The notes below the pieces were generated by a model. It did no database searches, was not told the origin of the DNA, and was given only the letters and a program-made list of their open reading frames with translations. Of a stretch of DNA of 24,917 nucleotides, positions 14,731 to 19,853 are shown in pieces. Within the stretch, counting starts at the first letter, position 1, and every line of letters starts with the position of its first letter. The DNA is taken from positions 11,152-36,068 of IMG/VR virus record IMGVR_UViG_3300033141_001478, one strand, 5' to 3'. Both the position numbers and the translations under genes were made by a program. Origin of the DNA: a virus.

Positions 14731-15225
14731 TTATCCAGGCAATGAGCACCCTATATCTTGTGGTTTTGGCCCGGTTTCTAGGGCGCTATTGCCCTGGTCG
14801 TCCAGAACATCTTGGGGTTCAATACCGTATTTTTCTTCAAACTTTTCCATCCTTCGGCGCACCATCTCTTCGGCCTTAACTAGGTCTGCATACGCTATGT
14901 TTTCGGTAGACTGGCCGCGCTCTAACCTCTCTTTATCATAGAGAATTCCGAAGCACGTAATACGTTGGACAGGTGACATCTTTTTTATGTCAGCCGGAGT
15001 GAGTGCACTTAGTAATTGTAGCTGGTAATAAGCCAGGAGGTCGGCCCTATGTTCCTTATACTTTTTCAGGCCATTAGGTTGTATATTAAGGTGTTGTAAT
15101 CGTTTTGAGAGTGTGGATTTAGCTATGCCAAGATGTCTTGATGCTTCGGAGAGTGACATGCCGCGCACAGCGACAGCTTCGATGACCTGGTCGGCGGATA
15201 TTCCTTTCGGTGATGTTAGTGCCAT
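14731..15225 (-). CDS. Terminase small subunit-like HTH protein
   Basis: A 164-residue protein. Residues 9-47 contain a helix-turn-helix: ISADQVIEAVAVRGMSLSEA, then HLGIAKSTLSKRLQHLNI. A helical oligomerisation-type region follows (YKEHRADLLAYYQLQLLSAL), with RITCFGILYDKERLERGQST, a recurring motif in small terminases and related phage DNA-binding proteins ('alGilyDKerL.rGqst'). This subunit recognises the packaging site and recruits the large subunit. It is the first gene of the packaging operon, followed by the HNH and large terminase genes. The start at 15225 has no strong ribosome site. Upstream lies a 374-base leader with dense inverted repeats, a candidate packaging recognition site. 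Alternative: a generic HTH regulator. Confidence 0.72.
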   Translation of the reverse strand: MALTSPKGISADQVIEAVAVRGMSLSEASRHLGIAKSTLSKRLQHLNIQPNGLKKYKEHRADLLAYYQLQLLSALTPADIKKMSPVQRITCFGILYDKERLERGQSTENIAYADLVKAEEMVRRRMEKFEEKYGIEPQDVLDDQGNSALETGPKPQDIGCSLPG

Positions 15226-15244
15226 TAGAGAGTTTTAATAATCT

Positions 15245-15317
15245 CGTTAACCGTGTTTTGCTGAGTGGTTAACGCCCGCGGTAGTACCGCTAGATACGGT
15301 TAGCGGTTGCGGGCGTT
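15245..15317. repeat. Dense nested inverted repeats before small terminase gene
   Basis: Four inverted repeats interlock. CGTTAACC (15245-15252) pairs with GGTTAACG (15267-15274). AACGCCCGC (15271-15279) pairs with GCGGGCGTT (15309-15317). Inside are the palindrome GCGGTAGTACCGC (15278-15290) and CCGCTA (15287-15292)/TAGCGG (15301-15306). No T-run follows on either strand. It may be a terminase-binding (pac-like) site or a structured leader RNA. Confidence 0.55.
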
Positions 15318-15553
15318 GCCCCTGCTATTTAATTCCCCGGTATTTTTATTCCTCTGTTTTTATCAGGCTTACGTTGTTACTTGGATTGTTGGTCCGAGTA
15401 TCCGTCTCATCCGCGACATGATCCGGCCAGCTGTTTATCCTCGATCCCTGGTGCGTTTTCCAACCGGGGCTGCCAGGGTTATCTTTGGGATCCGTATCAG
15501 ATCCACAGAGTATTTTCATTATATTTTATTTTGATACCATATCTTGTGTTTGT
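15318..15553 (-). other. Leader region before small terminase, with repeated GGAT
   Basis: No convincing gene. A 57-codon minus ORF (ATG 15519 to TAA 15346) lacks a ribosome site. On the minus strand, seven GGAT copies occur between about 15505 and 15385 (for example TGTGGATC, TACGGATC, CAGGGATC, GCCGGATC, CGCGGATG, GACGGATA), which could be recognition repeats for the small terminase. This is only suggestive. Confidence 0.35.
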
Positions 15554-15583
15554 TGTATATCATAGCACAATTATGGCTGTCAA
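15554..15583 (-). promoter_or_regulatory. Promoter reading towards the packaging operon
   Basis: On the minus strand, a perfect -35 TTGACA (15583-15578) is followed 18 bases later by TATACA (15559-15554), or 16 bases later by GATATA. It lies just after the stop of the GIY-YIG/Fis gene and would start a transcript with a long (about 320-base) leader into the small terminase gene. Confidence 0.6.
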
Positions 15584-15599
15584 GGGTTCTTTTATATAA

Positions 15600-16049
15600 T
15601 TATGTAATATTAAGCTTTTTTACTCGATATCTGAATGTTCTAAATGATATTCCAAGTAATTGTGCAGCTTTTTGTTTGTGTCCACCCGTCAAATCTAACG
15701 CTCTCTTAATATAATTTATTTGGATATCATTTATCATTTCATCTAAATCAATTCCACCAGTAATCATTTCCTCATTTGATGTATATTCTACATCAAAATC
15801 TGGGTCCGAATTTTCAAATATAAAGTTTTTTATTTCTGCAGAGGGCCTGAACCATTCTCCGCGTATCAAATACTTTTTAAATTTTCTATGTAATTCTTTT
15901 TCTTTATTAATATTACCCTCCATTACACCTATGAGTGTTAATAGTTCTGGAGACCCTACCTGTAATTCACCCATACGATCTTTAATATTATTTTTACTAT
16001 AACCAATCTTTATTGCACCTTTTTTTCCCGATCGAATAAAATAAATCAT
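15600..16049 (-). CDS. GIY-YIG-like (T5orf172) domain fused to Fis-type HTH
   Basis: A 149-residue protein in two parts. Residues 1-75 resemble the T5orf172/MUG113 branch of the GIY-YIG nuclease superfamily: MIYFIRSG...AIKIGYSKN (a GIY...KIG pair), then R25, LQVGSPELLTLIGVMEGN, E52 in KELHRKFKK, and GEWFRPS. A linker rich in Asp/Glu follows. Residues 111-148 are a Fis-type helix-turn-helix (IKRALDLTGGHKQKAAQLLG then FRTFRYRVKKL), the domain at the C-terminus of NtrC-type sigma-54 activators. It lacks the AAA+ domain of such activators, so it cannot itself open a sigma-54 promoter. A strong ribosome site (GGAGG) precedes ATG 16049. The gene is divergent from a sigma-54 promoter, so it may regulate it. 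Nuclease activity is unproven. Confidence 0.8.
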   Translation of the reverse strand: MIYFIRSGKKGAIKIGYSKNNIKDRMGELQVGSPELLTLIGVMEGNINKEKELHRKFKKYLIRGEWFRPSAEIKNFIFENSDPDFDVEYTSNEEMITGGIDLDEMINDIQINYIKRALDLTGGHKQKAAQLLGISFRTFRYRVKKLNIT

Positions 16050-16086
16050 TATTTAACCTCCACCATATAACTTTTTAAGAATACAC

Positions 16087-16183
16087 TGACATTGGGTGAC
16101 CATTTTTGACATCCGTATTTATTTTAATAGTTTACCTGCCATTATTATATGTTTATTATATACATGCCTGACATTATTTGTCA
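16087..16183. promoter_or_regulatory. Phased TGAC repeats and palindrome upstream of sigma-54 promoter
   Basis: TGAC occurs at 16087, 16097 and 16107, exactly 10 bases apart (one helical turn), within ATACACTGAC..., GGGTGACC and TTTTTGACAT. Farther right is the perfect inverted repeat TGACATTATTTGTCA (16169-16183). These lie 80-190 bases upstream of the sigma-54 promoter, the usual position for activator sites, and also in the control region of the divergent gene at 16049. Confidence 0.5.
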
Positions 16184-16258
16184 ATAAAAATCGCCATAAA
16201 TGACCTTGTTTTTTTAAGAGGTTTTTATGTTTATAATGATTTAAGGGGTTTATCTGTC

Positions 16259-16275
16259 TTGGCACGATATTTGCT
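16259..16275 (+). promoter_or_regulatory. Sigma-54 (-24/-12) promoter
   Basis: TTGGCACGATATTTGCT matches the sigma-54 consensus (YTGGCACGNNNNTTGCW) at every fixed position; the GG (16261-16262) and GC (16273-16274) are 12 bases apart, as required. The predicted start is about 16286, 40 bases before the first plus-strand gene at 16327. Initiation would need a host bEBP (AAA+ activator) bound upstream. It should drive the cluster of small genes up to the terminator at 18200. Confidence 0.8.
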
Positions 16276-16326
16276 GTATTGAATAGGCAAATGAAAATGA
16301 CCATGCAAAACACAGGAGGTAACAAA

Positions 16327-16530
16327 ATGACCAATCATCCAAAAACAGGTGGCGAATGGGACCGCCACATTGAAACATTAGACGTTAAAGACATCACAAG
16401 GTATGTAGAGGCCCTGGAAGTTTTGAAGGATTGGAAAGAATTCAAGGCCGCTTTTGGCTGGACCTTGATGTTTTGTCTTATCCCCAGTCTGGCATACAAT
16501 AAACAAAAAAAAGGAGAGGAAAATGGTTAA
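16327..16530 (+). CDS. Small hypothetical protein, first gene after sigma-54 promoter
   Basis: A 67-residue protein, MTNHPKTGGEWDRHIETLDV at the start, with a helical charged middle (VEALEVLKDWKEFKAAFG) and a hydrophobic stretch WTLMFCLIPSLAY near the C-terminus that might anchor it to a membrane. Ribosome site AGGAGG is 8 bases before ATG 16327. I reject the longer reading from a TTG at 16279 because it would overlap the promoter's start point. The stop overlaps the next gene by 8 bases. I do not recognise the family. Confidence 0.65.
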   Translation: MTNHPKTGGEWDRHIETLDVKDITRYVEALEVLKDWKEFKAAFGWTLMFCLIPSLAYNKQKKGEENG

Positions 16531-16690
16531 AGGTTCAATGTTAACATACACTGGAGAGGATACAGTATTGTTAAAACATGGCAAACAATATCGACTTAAA
16601 CTTGATGTTTCGGACGAAATTGTTTGCATTTATACTTCTGGCTTATTTTATACATGGATTAATATAGATGAAACAGATTTGCTGGATTAA
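16523..16690 (+). CDS. Small hypothetical protein
   Basis: A 55-residue protein: MVKGSMLTYTGEDTVLLKHG, then KQYRLKLDVSDEIVCIYTSG and a C-terminal FYTWINIDETDLLD. It is beta-rich, like a small SH3-type or cold-shock-like barrel ('G....Y.G......KHGk.Y.l.l'). A strong ribosome site (AAGGAGAGG) precedes the ATG, and the start overlaps the upstream stop, which suggests translational coupling. It is below usual length cutoffs but has clear coding character. Function unknown. Confidence 0.7.
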   Translation: MVKGSMLTYTGEDTVLLKHGKQYRLKLDVSDEIVCIYTSGLFYTWINIDETDLLD

Positions 16691-16724
16691 AACCATGAAT
16701 ATAAAACACAGGAGGGATTAAGAC

Positions 16725-16931
16725 ATGAGAAATAAATATCAGGGTATATGCCACGACTGTGAAATAACAGTACCCGCAAAAGAAGGGATTCTTGAACGTC
16801 ACGGCAGAAAATGGATTGTCTGGTGTCAAGACTGTTACGATCGGTCAGACAATTCCAGTTATGAAGATCGGGCCTGCGGAGATCGGGCGTATGAGGACGC
16901 CTGCGCCAGGGCTTGCGGGTTTTATTATTAG
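16725..16931 (+). CDS. Small zinc-ribbon protein
   Basis: A 68-residue protein with two knuckles: C9-x2-C12 (ICHDC) and C34-x2-C37 (WCQDC), the spacing of a treble-clef or rubredoxin-like zinc ribbon. RHGRKWIVWC between them fits the beta hairpin. The C-terminal 30 residues are rich in Asp, Arg, Tyr and Ala (DRACGDRAYEDACARACGFYY) with low-complexity repeats of 'DRA'/'ED'. A ribosome site (AGGAGGG) is about 9 bases upstream of the ATG. It may bind nucleic acid or protein. No known family. Confidence 0.7.
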   Translation: MRNKYQGICHDCEITVPAKEGILERHGRKWIVWCQDCYDRSDNSSYEDRACGDRAYEDACARACGFYY

Positions 16932-16940
16932 GCATTAACC

Positions 16941-16958
16941 GCCGGGAGCAATCCCGGC
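16941..16958 (+). other. Intergenic hairpin with GNRA loop
   Basis: GCCGGGA (16941-16947) and TCCCGGC (16952-16958) form a perfect 7-bp stem closed by a GCAA tetraloop, 9 bases after the zinc-ribbon stop. No T-run follows. It is likely an mRNA-stabilising or processing element between genes of the small-gene cluster. Confidence 0.55.
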
Positions 16959-16979
16959 ACATCACAGGAGGGATTAATT

Positions 16980-17168
16980 ATGGAAAAAAGTACATATTTT
17001 GAATGCAACGATAACAATGACATCCATATTCTCACCGACAGCCCGGAAGGGCTAGTGGTGACAGAACTGGGAGGATACGAGGTCATTCTCCCAGGGTTGA
17101 CCAGGGAGCGCATTAACAATGATAGGCATCATCCGGTACTTATTAACGCGTTATCAAATCTCTATTAG
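16980..17168 (+). CDS. Small hypothetical acidic protein
   Basis: A 62-residue protein, MEKSTYFECNDNNDIHILTD, with a beta-rich core (GLVVTELGGYEVILPG) and a helical C-terminus ending in NALSNLY. A ribosome site (AGGAGGG) is 8 bases upstream of the ATG and the same leader (CACAGGAGGGATTA) precedes the zinc-ribbon gene, so the two leaders look duplicated. No known domain. It belongs to the sigma-54-driven cluster. Confidence 0.65.
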   Translation: MEKSTYFECNDNNDIHILTDSPEGLVVTELGGYEVILPGLTRERINNDRHHPVLINALSNLY

Positions 17169-17248
17169 ACCACAAAATTGTAATACAACCCGGTCAAGGG
17201 GAACGCTGGCCGGGAATAAAAGCCCTAAGCCAGGGCAAGGGAGGTAAA

Positions 17249-17428
17249 ATGGATAGAATAGTTAACATGACCCCTCATCCGATTATTATATTGGATGAGG
17301 AAGATCAGGAGATTGCCCGATTTGAAAGTGTTGGACAGATCCGGTTGGCGGTCGAAACGGTTCCGGCCGCCGAAATCGATGGGATCAAAACTTCTGTCAC
17401 CAATCCCGGCGGATGTTGTGCGGGATGA
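17249..17428 (+). CDS. NMTPHPI-type phage protein, probably completed by +1 frameshift
   Basis: The ORF gives 59 residues: MDRIVNMTPHPIIILDEEDQ... The N-terminus ('iVNmTPHPI') marks a phage protein family whose C-terminus usually reads like 'DVVRDE.G.IVGCR.L'. That C-terminus exists here, but one base out of frame: from 17406 in the +1 frame the sequence reads PADVVRDETGRIVGCRSLGR, stopping at 17468. The frames join cleanly at AAT CCC GGC (17402-17410), where slippage of CCC to CCG would give a 72-residue product. Family members I know often have a longer middle, so this copy may be shortened. Explanations: programmed +1 frameshift, a real disabling mutation, or a sequencing error. Ribosome site GGGAGG is upstream. 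Gene is in the small-gene cluster. Confidence 0.6.
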   Translation: MDRIVNMTPHPIIILDEEDQEIARFESVGQIRLAVETVPAAEIDGIKTSVTNPGGCCAG

Positions 17429-17521
17429 GACCGGCAGAATTGTCGGCTGCCGATCACTGGGGAGGTGAGTGAATATGGATGCTAAAATGATCCAAACATG
17501 GCGAACGTTTTTTAAAAAAAT

Positions 17522-17558
17522 GGCGCATTGCCGAATAATCGGGATGCGCCGTTTTTAT
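17522..17558. terminator. Bidirectional terminator/attenuator before gene 17572
   Basis: GGCGCAT (17522-17528) pairs with ATGCGCC (17544-17550), with inner CCGA/TCGG. A GTTTTTAT run follows on plus, and an A-run on the left gives ATTTTTTT on minus. It ends 13 bases before the ATG of the next gene, so it would act as an attenuator inside the plus-strand operon. Confidence 0.7.
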
Positions 17559-17571
17559 AATGGGGGGAGAA

Positions 17572-17907
17572 ATGAAAACAATAAGGGAGTTTATGTCGGC
17601 TGATCGCTATGTTTTTGATTTTGGCCTGTGTTCAACGAAAAATGGTTTTGCCCAGGTCGATACTTCCCAGGACGCCAGTTATTTTGGAACCTGGGCAAAC
17701 CCTGAACGCTTGATAATTATTAACTATTGCGAGGGTGATGTTACTACCCAGATCGCTGACAATAAAGCTGAGTTTGCCGAGGAGATCCGTAAAATTAAAG
17801 CCTGGCATGAAGAAATGGAAATGAAGTTTCTCGGCATTGATCCGGGGTTTAGTAAATCTCTTGCCGCGAAATTCCGCGATTTAGGGTTGGCCGATCTATT
17901 ACATTAA
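17572..17907 (+). CDS. Hypothetical protein, MKTIREFMSADRY type
   Basis: A 111-residue cytoplasmic protein. I take ATG 17572 (ribosome site GGGGGGAG) over ATG 17560, which lacks space for one. N-terminus MKTIREFMSADRYVFDFGLC, then a Gly/Ser region (TKNGFAQVDTSQDASYFGTWANP), then ERLIIINYCEGDVTTQIADN, then a long charged helix (KAEFAEEIRKIKAWHEEMEM). The C-terminus FLGIDPGFSKSLAAKFRDLG looks like a small helical end. The middle resembles a small alpha/beta domain often seen in phage and plasmid accessory proteins of unknown role. Read-through of the terminator just upstream, or none, would set its expression. Confidence 0.7.
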   Translation: MKTIREFMSADRYVFDFGLCSTKNGFAQVDTSQDASYFGTWANPERLIIINYCEGDVTTQIADNKAEFAEEIRKIKAWHEEMEMKFLGIDPGFSKSLAAKFRDLGLADLLH

Positions 17908-17912
17908 CATGT

Positions 17913-17952
17913 CAAAGAGCCTTCCTATATATCCCATTTGGGAGGCTCTTTG
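17913..17952 (+). terminator. Hairpin between genes 17572 and 17978
   Basis: CAAAGAGCC (17913-17921) and GGCTCTTTG (17944-17952) are a perfect 9-bp inverted repeat, with further TCC/GGA pairs inside. Only a short T-run (TTT) is inside the arm and none follows, so termination would be weak. It begins 5 bases after the stop of the preceding gene. Confidence 0.5.
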
Positions 17953-17977
17953 TCAAGCAAAAAAGGAGGTTAAGGTA

Positions 17978-18148
17978 ATGATTAATACCATTCAAAAAAT
18001 TAACATTAATGACACCTGTTACATCTGCAGGCAACGCCCGGTAAAATACCGGATATCATTCACGGATAGGGAAGCAACGGTTAATCTATGTGTATGTGAT
18101 CGTTGTATTGAGTTGTCGAGAGAGAAAATGCTTGAATCAATTCATTAA
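17978..18148 (+). CDS. Small zinc-ribbon protein
   Basis: A 56-residue protein, MINTIQKININDTCYICRQR, with cysteines C14-x2-C17 and C38-x-C40-x2-C43 (LCVCDRC), consistent with one zinc site. Between them a basic beta hairpin (VKYRISFTDREATVN). The ATG at 17978 has a perfect AAGGAGG ribosome site 9 bases upstream; the longer reading from 17909 runs through the hairpin and is rejected. It is the last gene before the terminator at 18166-18200. Function unknown; nucleic-acid or protein binding is possible. Confidence 0.7.
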   Translation: MINTIQKININDTCYICRQRPVKYRISFTDREATVNLCVCDRCIELSREKMLESIH

Positions 18149-18165
18149 GGTATCTCTTTTTGGGT

Positions 18166-18200
18166 ATAGGAACCTTTTTATTGAGATAGTCCTATTTTTT
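18166..18200 (+). terminator. Intrinsic terminator at end of small-gene operon
   Basis: ATAGGA (18166-18171) and TCCTAT (18190-18195), followed by six T residues, form a terminator 17 bases after the last gene. A competing pair TATCTC (18151-18156)/GAGATA (18183-18188) overlaps it, which could give an alternative fold. Confidence 0.6.
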
Positions 18201-18494
18201 AGGTCTTCTCAAAAACAAACTAAATAAACGGAAAATTGTATTGTAACCTGGTCCAAAACGAAGAAAACTACCAAAAACTCCGTGCGTTTGTCAGTGTATT
18301 TATCTTTCCAGGCTCAATATTTCATCTTTTCCTATAAGACCAGATCTTTTGTGCCGTTTTTGCAAGGGCGGTTCCTGTGGTAGTAACCAATGCTGAGAGA
18401 ACGTATCCAGACCTAATCTGCCGGCTGCTACTCTCGTGCGTGGCTCCAGTAACGTCATGGCAGCTTGACCGAGAGCACCATATCTCCGGCAAAT
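18201..18494. other. Intergenic region with structured inverted repeats, no clear gene
   Basis: No ORF with a ribosome site was found. On the minus strand a frame is open to TAA 18300 and gives protein-like text (MTLLEPRTRVAAGRLGLDTF, ATG 18458), but it has no ribosome site. The stretch 18419-18490 has GCCGG/CCGGC outer arms and TGCTCTCG/CGAGAG inner arms, so it may fold. It could be a gene remnant or a structured RNA. Confidence 0.35.
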
Positions 18495-18626
18495 AAAAAA
18501 GCCACCTGCAAATTAATACAGATGGCTCTTTAGGATTCGGACAGCGACAAGACCTAACGGCGAGGCTCCACTTCTCAGTGGACTGCCCGAAAATGCAATA
18601 CTATTTTTAACCGTTAAACTTGTCAT
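18495..18626 (-). ncRNA. Candidate small structured RNA
   Basis: A minus-strand transcript of about 130 nt fits between a promoter (18633-18662) and a terminator: GCCATCTG (18526-18519) and CAGGTGGC (18508-18501), then TTTTTT (18500-18495). Pairing in the terminator is perfect only on the minus strand (a G-U pair there, a mismatch on plus). Inside, CGGGCAG pairs with CTGTCCG as an outer stem. It encloses UCCACU-GAGA-AGUGGA, a perfect hairpin with a GNRA loop, and a second short hairpin (CCU/AGG). No ORF with a ribosome site lies in it. It matches no RNA family I recognise. Confidence 0.45.
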
Positions 18627-18632
18627 GGCTTA

Positions 18633-18662
18633 TGTGTAAACCACGACATATAGTGTTGTCAA
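18633..18662 (-). promoter_or_regulatory. Promoter-like sequence for candidate small RNA
   Basis: A perfect -35 TTGACA (18662-18657) is followed on the minus strand by TACACA (18638-18633, spacer 18) or TTTACA (18640-18635, spacer 16). The -10 box is poor. The region also has AAACTTGTCA ... TTGTCAAGTTT, an inverted repeat that could be an operator. Confidence 0.4.
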
Positions 18663-18691
18663 GTTTTTTCTTCACATTTTTTTCTTATTTT

Positions 18692-18874
18692 TCATAAGGA
18701 CAACGGGCACAGTTCACACGCATCGATAGTAATTGCCATGTCCCCGTCAATACATCGATAATAGCAAATTTTATTCAGTCCTGTGACTCTTTCGCCGGTT
18801 AGAAAGCAGCCGGTCGCCAGCGCAATGGATGTACTCAACAAAAAAATAATTGCCGCGATAACTAATTTTTTCAT
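18692..18874 (-). CDS. Small secreted Cys-rich phage protein
   Basis: A 60-residue protein with a signal peptide: MKKLVIAAIIFLLSTSIALA, then TGCFLTGERVTG. Cleavage after ALA is likely; an 'ATGC' site also resembles a lipobox but lacks the usual Leu at -3. The mature part has C-F-L, CYYRC and CELC cysteines, and matches a widespread small phage type ('GCFL.GE.v.GlnKICyY.C'). I chose ATG 18874, which has a perfect AAAGGAGG ribosome site; the longer reading from 18970 crosses a terminator. The product acts in the periplasm or outer membrane. Function unknown. Confidence 0.75.
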   Translation of the reverse strand: MKKLVIAAIIFLLSTSIALATGCFLTGERVTGLNKICYYRCIDGDMAITIDACELCPLSL

Positions 18875-18932
18875 AATGCCTCCTTTGTGTATATGTGTGT
18901 GTGTATATGCCTTGATGTGAAAAAACCCCAGG

Positions 18933-18964
18933 AAAAGCCTCTCAGCGCGTTTAAGAGGCTTTTT
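18933..18964 (-). terminator. Bidirectional terminator after RuvC-like gene
   Basis: AAAAGCCTCT (18933-18942) and AGAGGCTTTT (18954-18963) form a 10-bp stem with T-runs on both strands. It closes the replication operon on the minus strand before the secreted-peptide gene. Confidence 0.75.
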
Positions 18965-18984
18965 AGGCAAGGTCTTGCATATCT

Positions 18985-19494
18985 TTACAGCTGCACCTGA
19001 TTACTTCGCACGTCCACAAAAAAAACCGCTAAGGCAAATGCCTGCCAAATATCCTTACGAAATCCATAAAAAAAGCCCGGCTTTTTTTTTATGCCCTTAC
19101 CTAAATTACGCGTTCCATACGCAAACCTGTCAGCCAACGCTTGGATAATATTAGAGTCTTTGGCCCGGCTGTCATGACATATATGCAATTTCACCTCCAG
19201 TCTCGGCACCAGCCAAAAATCACCATGCCAAGCTTGGCAAAATCGGCCTGTCCAGAACACCGTGTCGAAAACCGTAGCACCGACTGGCATCCCGTACGAT
19301 CGTACTTGTTCGATAGCCAGATTTTTAGGAGCTCCCCCGACCAAATTTACCAAATCAAGCACAGTCTCATTATCTTCTATGCCAAATGCTTCAATATTTT
19401 CCCCATCCCACTGAACATATGCCGATTCGACAGGACCGGGGTCTATTGCTAGTACCCGGATTGCTTTTTGCGCGGGTGTTTTTTTTATTTGCAT
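18985..19494 (-). CDS. RuvC-like Holliday junction resolvase
   Basis: A 169-residue endonuclease of the RuvC/RNase H fold, which cuts branched DNA in phage recombination and before packaging. Catalytic acidic residues are visible in order: D18 in VLAIDPGPVESAYV; E62 in LAIEQVRSYGMPVGATVFDT; then K112-D113 in RAKDSNIIQALADRFAY; and D148 in RKDIWQAFALAVF. The 'DPG' start and the 'EQ.......g...v.....w.GRF' segment match phage RuvC-like families. A ribosome site (AGAGGGGG) lies 4 bases before ATG 19494. Its start overlaps the stop of the upstream membrane protein by 10 bases. It ends a replication-recombination operon and is followed by a strong terminator. Confidence 0.85.
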   Translation of the reverse strand: MQIKKTPAQKAIRVLAIDPGPVESAYVQWDGENIEAFGIEDNETVLDLVNLVGGAPKNLAIEQVRSYGMPVGATVFDTVFWTGRFCQAWHGDFWLVPRLEVKLHICHDSRAKDSNIIQALADRFAYGTRNLGKGIKKKPGFFYGFRKDIWQAFALAVFFVDVRSNQVQL

Positions 19495-19781
19495 AACCCC
19501 CTCTTTTCACAAAGCATATCCTCAAGCATAGAAAAATCCAGCTTATCATTTTCATCCGCAGTCAATAACCAAAGGTTCTCAAAGTGCATACCCATTTTTA
19601 ATTTACGGTTTTCGGCCTGCAACAACTCGTTTTTTTGAGATAATTGACGTATTGTTGCGTTTTTTCCCGGGACATGCCAAAAAGAGTCATACACCCCGAT
19701 AACACAAAATATCATTATCGCAGCACTCAATAATATCAACGCAAATCCGATTAATTTCCAACCCGCTTCATCGTTCATCAT
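19485..19781 (-). CDS. Single-pass membrane protein with coiled coil
   Basis: A 98-residue protein. After MMNDEAGWK comes a strong transmembrane helix (LIGFALILLSAAIMIFCVIG), then YDSFWHVPGKNATIRQLSQKNELLQAENRKLK, a heptad-like coiled coil, and an acidic C-terminus (DFSMLEDMLCEKRGLCK). It resembles small phage membrane proteins such as Rz-like spanin parts, but no lysis gene neighbours are seen. The ribosome site AGGAGG is 6 bases before ATG 19781. It overlaps the RuvC-like gene by 10 bases, so they share an operon. Topology is N-in or N-out; not decided. Function unknown. Confidence 0.7.
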   Translation of the reverse strand: MMNDEAGWKLIGFALILLSAAIMIFCVIGVYDSFWHVPGKNATIRQLSQKNELLQAENRKLKMGMHFENLWLLTADENDKLDFSMLEDMLCEKRGLCK

Positions 19782-19853
19782 CCTTAACCTCCTGTTTATT
19801 GTGTTTTTACCTGGGAAAAGAACAATAAGGATTTTCTTATTGCTTTTTCCGGC

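Noticed and set aside
15271-15317. tRNA-like cloverleaf
   Set aside because: Too short, no anticodon arm or CCA-type acceptor; it is an inverted-repeat nest.
15346-15519. 57-codon minus ORF in the small-terminase leader
   Set aside because: No ribosome site and odd composition; kept only as part of the leader description.
17475-17603. 42-codon plus ORF with a good ribosome site
   Set aside because: It runs through the bidirectional terminator and into the next gene in another frame; the ribosome-like GGGGAGG is the end of the frameshifted upstream gene.
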